Source: Nitromaritima sp964584125 (GTDB lineage Bacteria > Nitrospinota > Nitrospinia > Nitrospinales > VA-1). Taken from it: a stretch of 16,189 nt of DNA. Made by a program: the position numbers and the translations under genes. Positions 14,569 through 16,189 of this stretch are shown here, in pieces. The notes under the pieces were generated by a model, which saw only the letters and a list, made by a program, of their open reading frames with translations, made no database searches and was not told the origin of the DNA. Where the stretch lies: positions 1 through 16,189 of the forward strand of contig CAZOYP010000059.1 in the NCBI GenBank assembly GCA_964584125.1, given 5' to 3'. Position 1 is the first letter of the stretch. Each line of letters begins with the position of its first letter.

Positions 14569-15860
14569 TATTGGGGCAAGACACCCAATTTCTTCAAATT
14601 CTTTTTAAATGAAATTAAAATTTGACCCAAATCTTCTTTAGTATGCGCGCAGGTATAACTCGTTCGAATCATAGCTTTTAGCGGCGGGACTACTGGAGAA
14701 ACTGCGACACCAGCAAATATTCCATCATCAAACAGCAACCTATTCATGTAAAGCGTAAGTGCTTCATCACCTATCTGAATAGGAACAATAGGGACATGAT
14801 TATTGTTGACCTGAACTCCCATTTCAAAAAATGCTCGCTTTATAAAAGCTGTGTTTTCACGCAAGCGGTTTCTTCGTTCCGGATCATTGGCAAGAATATC
14901 TAAACCTTCTATAACACCCGCAACAGAGGCTGGGGGCAAAGCTGCTGTAAAAATAAATGCGGAAGCCTTATGCCTTATGTATTCTGCGATATCCTTTTTT
15001 GTAGAAACAAAACCTCCAATTGACCCTAAGCTCTTGGAAAAAGTCCCCACATAAATATCAACATCTTTTTCGACATCGAAATATTCACAAGCCCCTCTTC
15101 CACTATCACCCAAAACTCCCATACCGTGAGCTTCATCCACCAATAAACTCGCCCCGTGGTTTTTTGCAAGCTTGACAATTTCAGGAAGATTAGCGACATC
15201 ACCACTCATGCTGAATACACTATCAGTAATAATGAGTTTTCCTCTGACCTGAGAGTTTTTTTGAAGTAAGTGCTCCAAGTGATCCATGTCGTTATGCCGA
15301 TAACGCAAAGTTTTTCCCGGAGCAATAGCACAACCCTCATAAATACTTGCGTGATTTTCACGATCCGAAAAAGCTAAGTCCTGTCTCCCCAGAAGACAGG
15401 AGATGGTACCCTGATTAGCCTGAAAACCAGTTGACATAACAATCGAATCTTCGCGGCCAAGAAACTTGGAAATATTTTTTTCTAAAGTGCGGTGTAAACT
15501 TAGTGTGCCATTAAGAAATCGACTCCCAGTACATCCAATTCCAAATTTTTCAATGGCATTCCTTCCCGCAGAAATAACCCTAGGGTCTTTGGCCAATCCA
15601 AGGTAATTATTACTTGAGATGGTCACTACATCTTTTCCATCAATGACCACATGAGAACTTCCTGTTTTTTCTATTTCACGGAAATAAGGATAAATTCCTA
15701 AATCCTTAGCCTGTTTAGGGGCCTGATAATTAGAACATTTAGAAAGAATTCCTTCATCACTTTCAGTGGACGGATGAAGGTGACCTGTTTCAAAATCAAA
15801 TTTCTCTTTTATCTGAACTATTTTTTTAGCTGATTCGGGATCTATTGAGGTTTTTGGCAT
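14568..15860 (-). CDS. Serine palmitoyltransferase (PLP alpha-oxoamine synthase)
   Basis: This 430-residue soluble PLP enzyme should condense serine with a palmitoyl thioester to 3-ketosphinganine, the first step of sphingolipid synthesis. Markers: substrate-region NNYLGL (84-89), NGT (118-120), PLP-stacking H170 in NHASIYEGC, R187/H189 in RYRHND, D242/H245 in VDEAHGMGVLG, and the Schiff-base lysine K276 in VGTFSKSLGS. The GTFSKS lysine motif, AFIFTAALPP and a 60-residue N-terminal extension are typical of bacterial SPT. BioF has GTLGKA and about 385 residues, and Kbl is also shorter. It starts the tight block spt-GNAT-SDR-CDP-alcohol enzyme. A desaturase gene ends 135 bases upstream on the same strand. 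Confidence 0.88.
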   Translation of the reverse strand: MPKTSIDPESAKKIVQIKEKFDFETGHLHPSTESDEGILSKCSNYQAPKQAKDLGIYPYFREIEKTGSSHVVIDGKDVVTISSNNYLGLAKDPRVISAGRNAIEKFGIGCTGSRFLNGTLSLHRTLEKNISKFLGREDSIVMSTGFQANQGTISCLLGRQDLAFSDRENHASIYEGCAIAPGKTLRYRHNDMDHLEHLLQKNSQVRGKLIITDSVFSMSGDVANLPEIVKLAKNHGASLLVDEAHGMGVLGDSGRGACEYFDVEKDVDIYVGTFSKSLGSIGGFVSTKKDIAEYIRHKASAFIFTAALPPASVAGVIEGLDILANDPERRNRLRENTAFIKRAFFEMGVQVNNNHVPIVPIQIGDEALTLYMNRLLFDDGIFAGVAVSPVVPPLKAMIRTSYTCAHTKEDLGQILISFKKNLKKLGVLPQ

Positions 15861-15889
15861 AACTTTCTTGGCGTCAAAGCACCTTCTAT

Positions 15890-15895
15890 TTTATA
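15890..15895 (-). promoter_or_regulatory. Possible -10 element upstream of the serine palmitoyltransferase gene
   Basis: TATAAA reads on the minus strand at 15895-15890, about 30 bases before the ATG, with no convincing -35. Another weak candidate is TTGATC with TACTCT 17 bases later, near 15955-15925. The desaturase and spt genes may share a longer transcript instead. Confidence 0.2.
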
Positions 15896-15995
15896 GAGGA
15901 AAAAATGGACTATCTAATGTATGAGAGTATTTAGCACTATAAAAAAGATCAATCTATTGTTTTTACAGTCATTACGAAGACATCGAATATTAGCA

Positions 15996-16189
15996 TTAAA
16001 AACATCCCACAAAAAGGACAAAAAGCACAAAACTCCCAGATTCTTTCCAAAGGCGAGCTAGAGAAGATGATAACCCATTAGAACTAGTCTGAATATATAG
16101 GTTTTTTTTTGAAAACCGCTCCCTAAGTCTTTGATGAGTCTTCCCGAGAGAGTGGTATGGCATTTCTGGAATAAGATGGTGTGTGGCAT
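15996..16189 (-). CDS. Membrane fatty-acid desaturase/hydroxylase, C-terminal fragment (gene runs off the right edge)
   Basis: Translating the minus strand from 16187 gives 63 residues up to TAA at 15998-15996, open at the window edge. It begins ATHHLIPEMPYHSLGKTHQR. This is the third histidine box (HHxxP..P.H) and following helix of the membrane di-iron desaturase/hydroxylase family (FA_desaturase), which binds the metal centre. A short hydrophobic tail (FVLFVLFVGCF) ends the protein. Family members introduce double bonds or hydroxyls into acyl chains, and some act on sphingoid bases or ceramides. Position directly upstream of serine palmitoyltransferase suggests a sphingolipid substrate, which is inference. 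The first two histidine boxes lie outside the window. Confidence 0.75.
   Translation of the reverse strand, partial: ATHHLIPEMPYHSLGKTHQRLRERFSKKNLYIQTSSNGLSSSLARLWKESGSFVLFVLFVGCF

Noticed and set aside
14568..15860. 8-amino-7-oxononanoate synthase (BioF) or 2-amino-3-ketobutyrate ligase (Kbl) for the PLP enzyme
   Set aside because: The GTFSKS lysine motif, long N-terminal extension, ASIYEGC and the ceramide-type neighbours point to serine palmitoyltransferase; no biotin or threonine-degradation genes are nearby.

Overview
The window is AT-rich chromosomal DNA from a flagellated Gram-negative bacterium. The evidence is a FliL-like protein, a lipoprotein with a signal peptide, the L21/L27/ObgE operon and a type III pantothenate kinase. 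Sphingolipid genes and several cytoplasmic leucine-rich-repeat proteins would fit a deltaproteobacterial, Bdellovibrionota or SAR324-like lineage, but that placement is only a guess. I see no rRNA, tRNA, insertion sequence, phage gene or CRISPR array.

Left part (1-4400). The end of a FliL-like single-pass membrane protein with a long acidic repeat tract (1-833, +) converges on the operon rplU-rpmA-obgE (2644 to 900, -). A good sigma70-type promoter for that operon lies back to back with another one. The second drives a class I methyltransferase and a SHOCT-domain lipoprotein (2940-4305, +).

Middle (4393-11502). A four-gene minus-strand operon runs aroK, LRR protein, AlkA-type DNA glycosylase, O-methyltransferase (7028 to 4393). 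Divergent from it is a two-gene operon: an exported cysteine-paired Sel1-repeat protein and a second LRR protein that share an ATGA stop/start (7268-8400). Its promoter overlaps a 19-bp perfect palindrome. Next come a third LRR protein and coaX (minus strand), then a small orphan protein with a strong promoter, an HspQ/YccV-like protein and a small three-helix membrane protein.

Right part (11605-16189, all minus) is the most interesting region: a tightly packed sphingolipid gene cluster. In transcription order it holds the C-terminal end of a membrane fatty-acid desaturase/hydroxylase entering from the right edge, a serine palmitoyltransferase, a GNAT-fold protein (candidate bacterial ceramide synthase), an SDR (candidate ceramide reductase) and a CDP-alcohol phosphatidyltransferase-like protein. 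The last four overlap or nearly touch. They could build the long-chain base, N-acylate it, reduce it and add a phospho-head group, with optional desaturation or hydroxylation by the desaturase. The last enzyme has Gly where the family's fourth motif aspartate is expected, so its chemistry is an open question.
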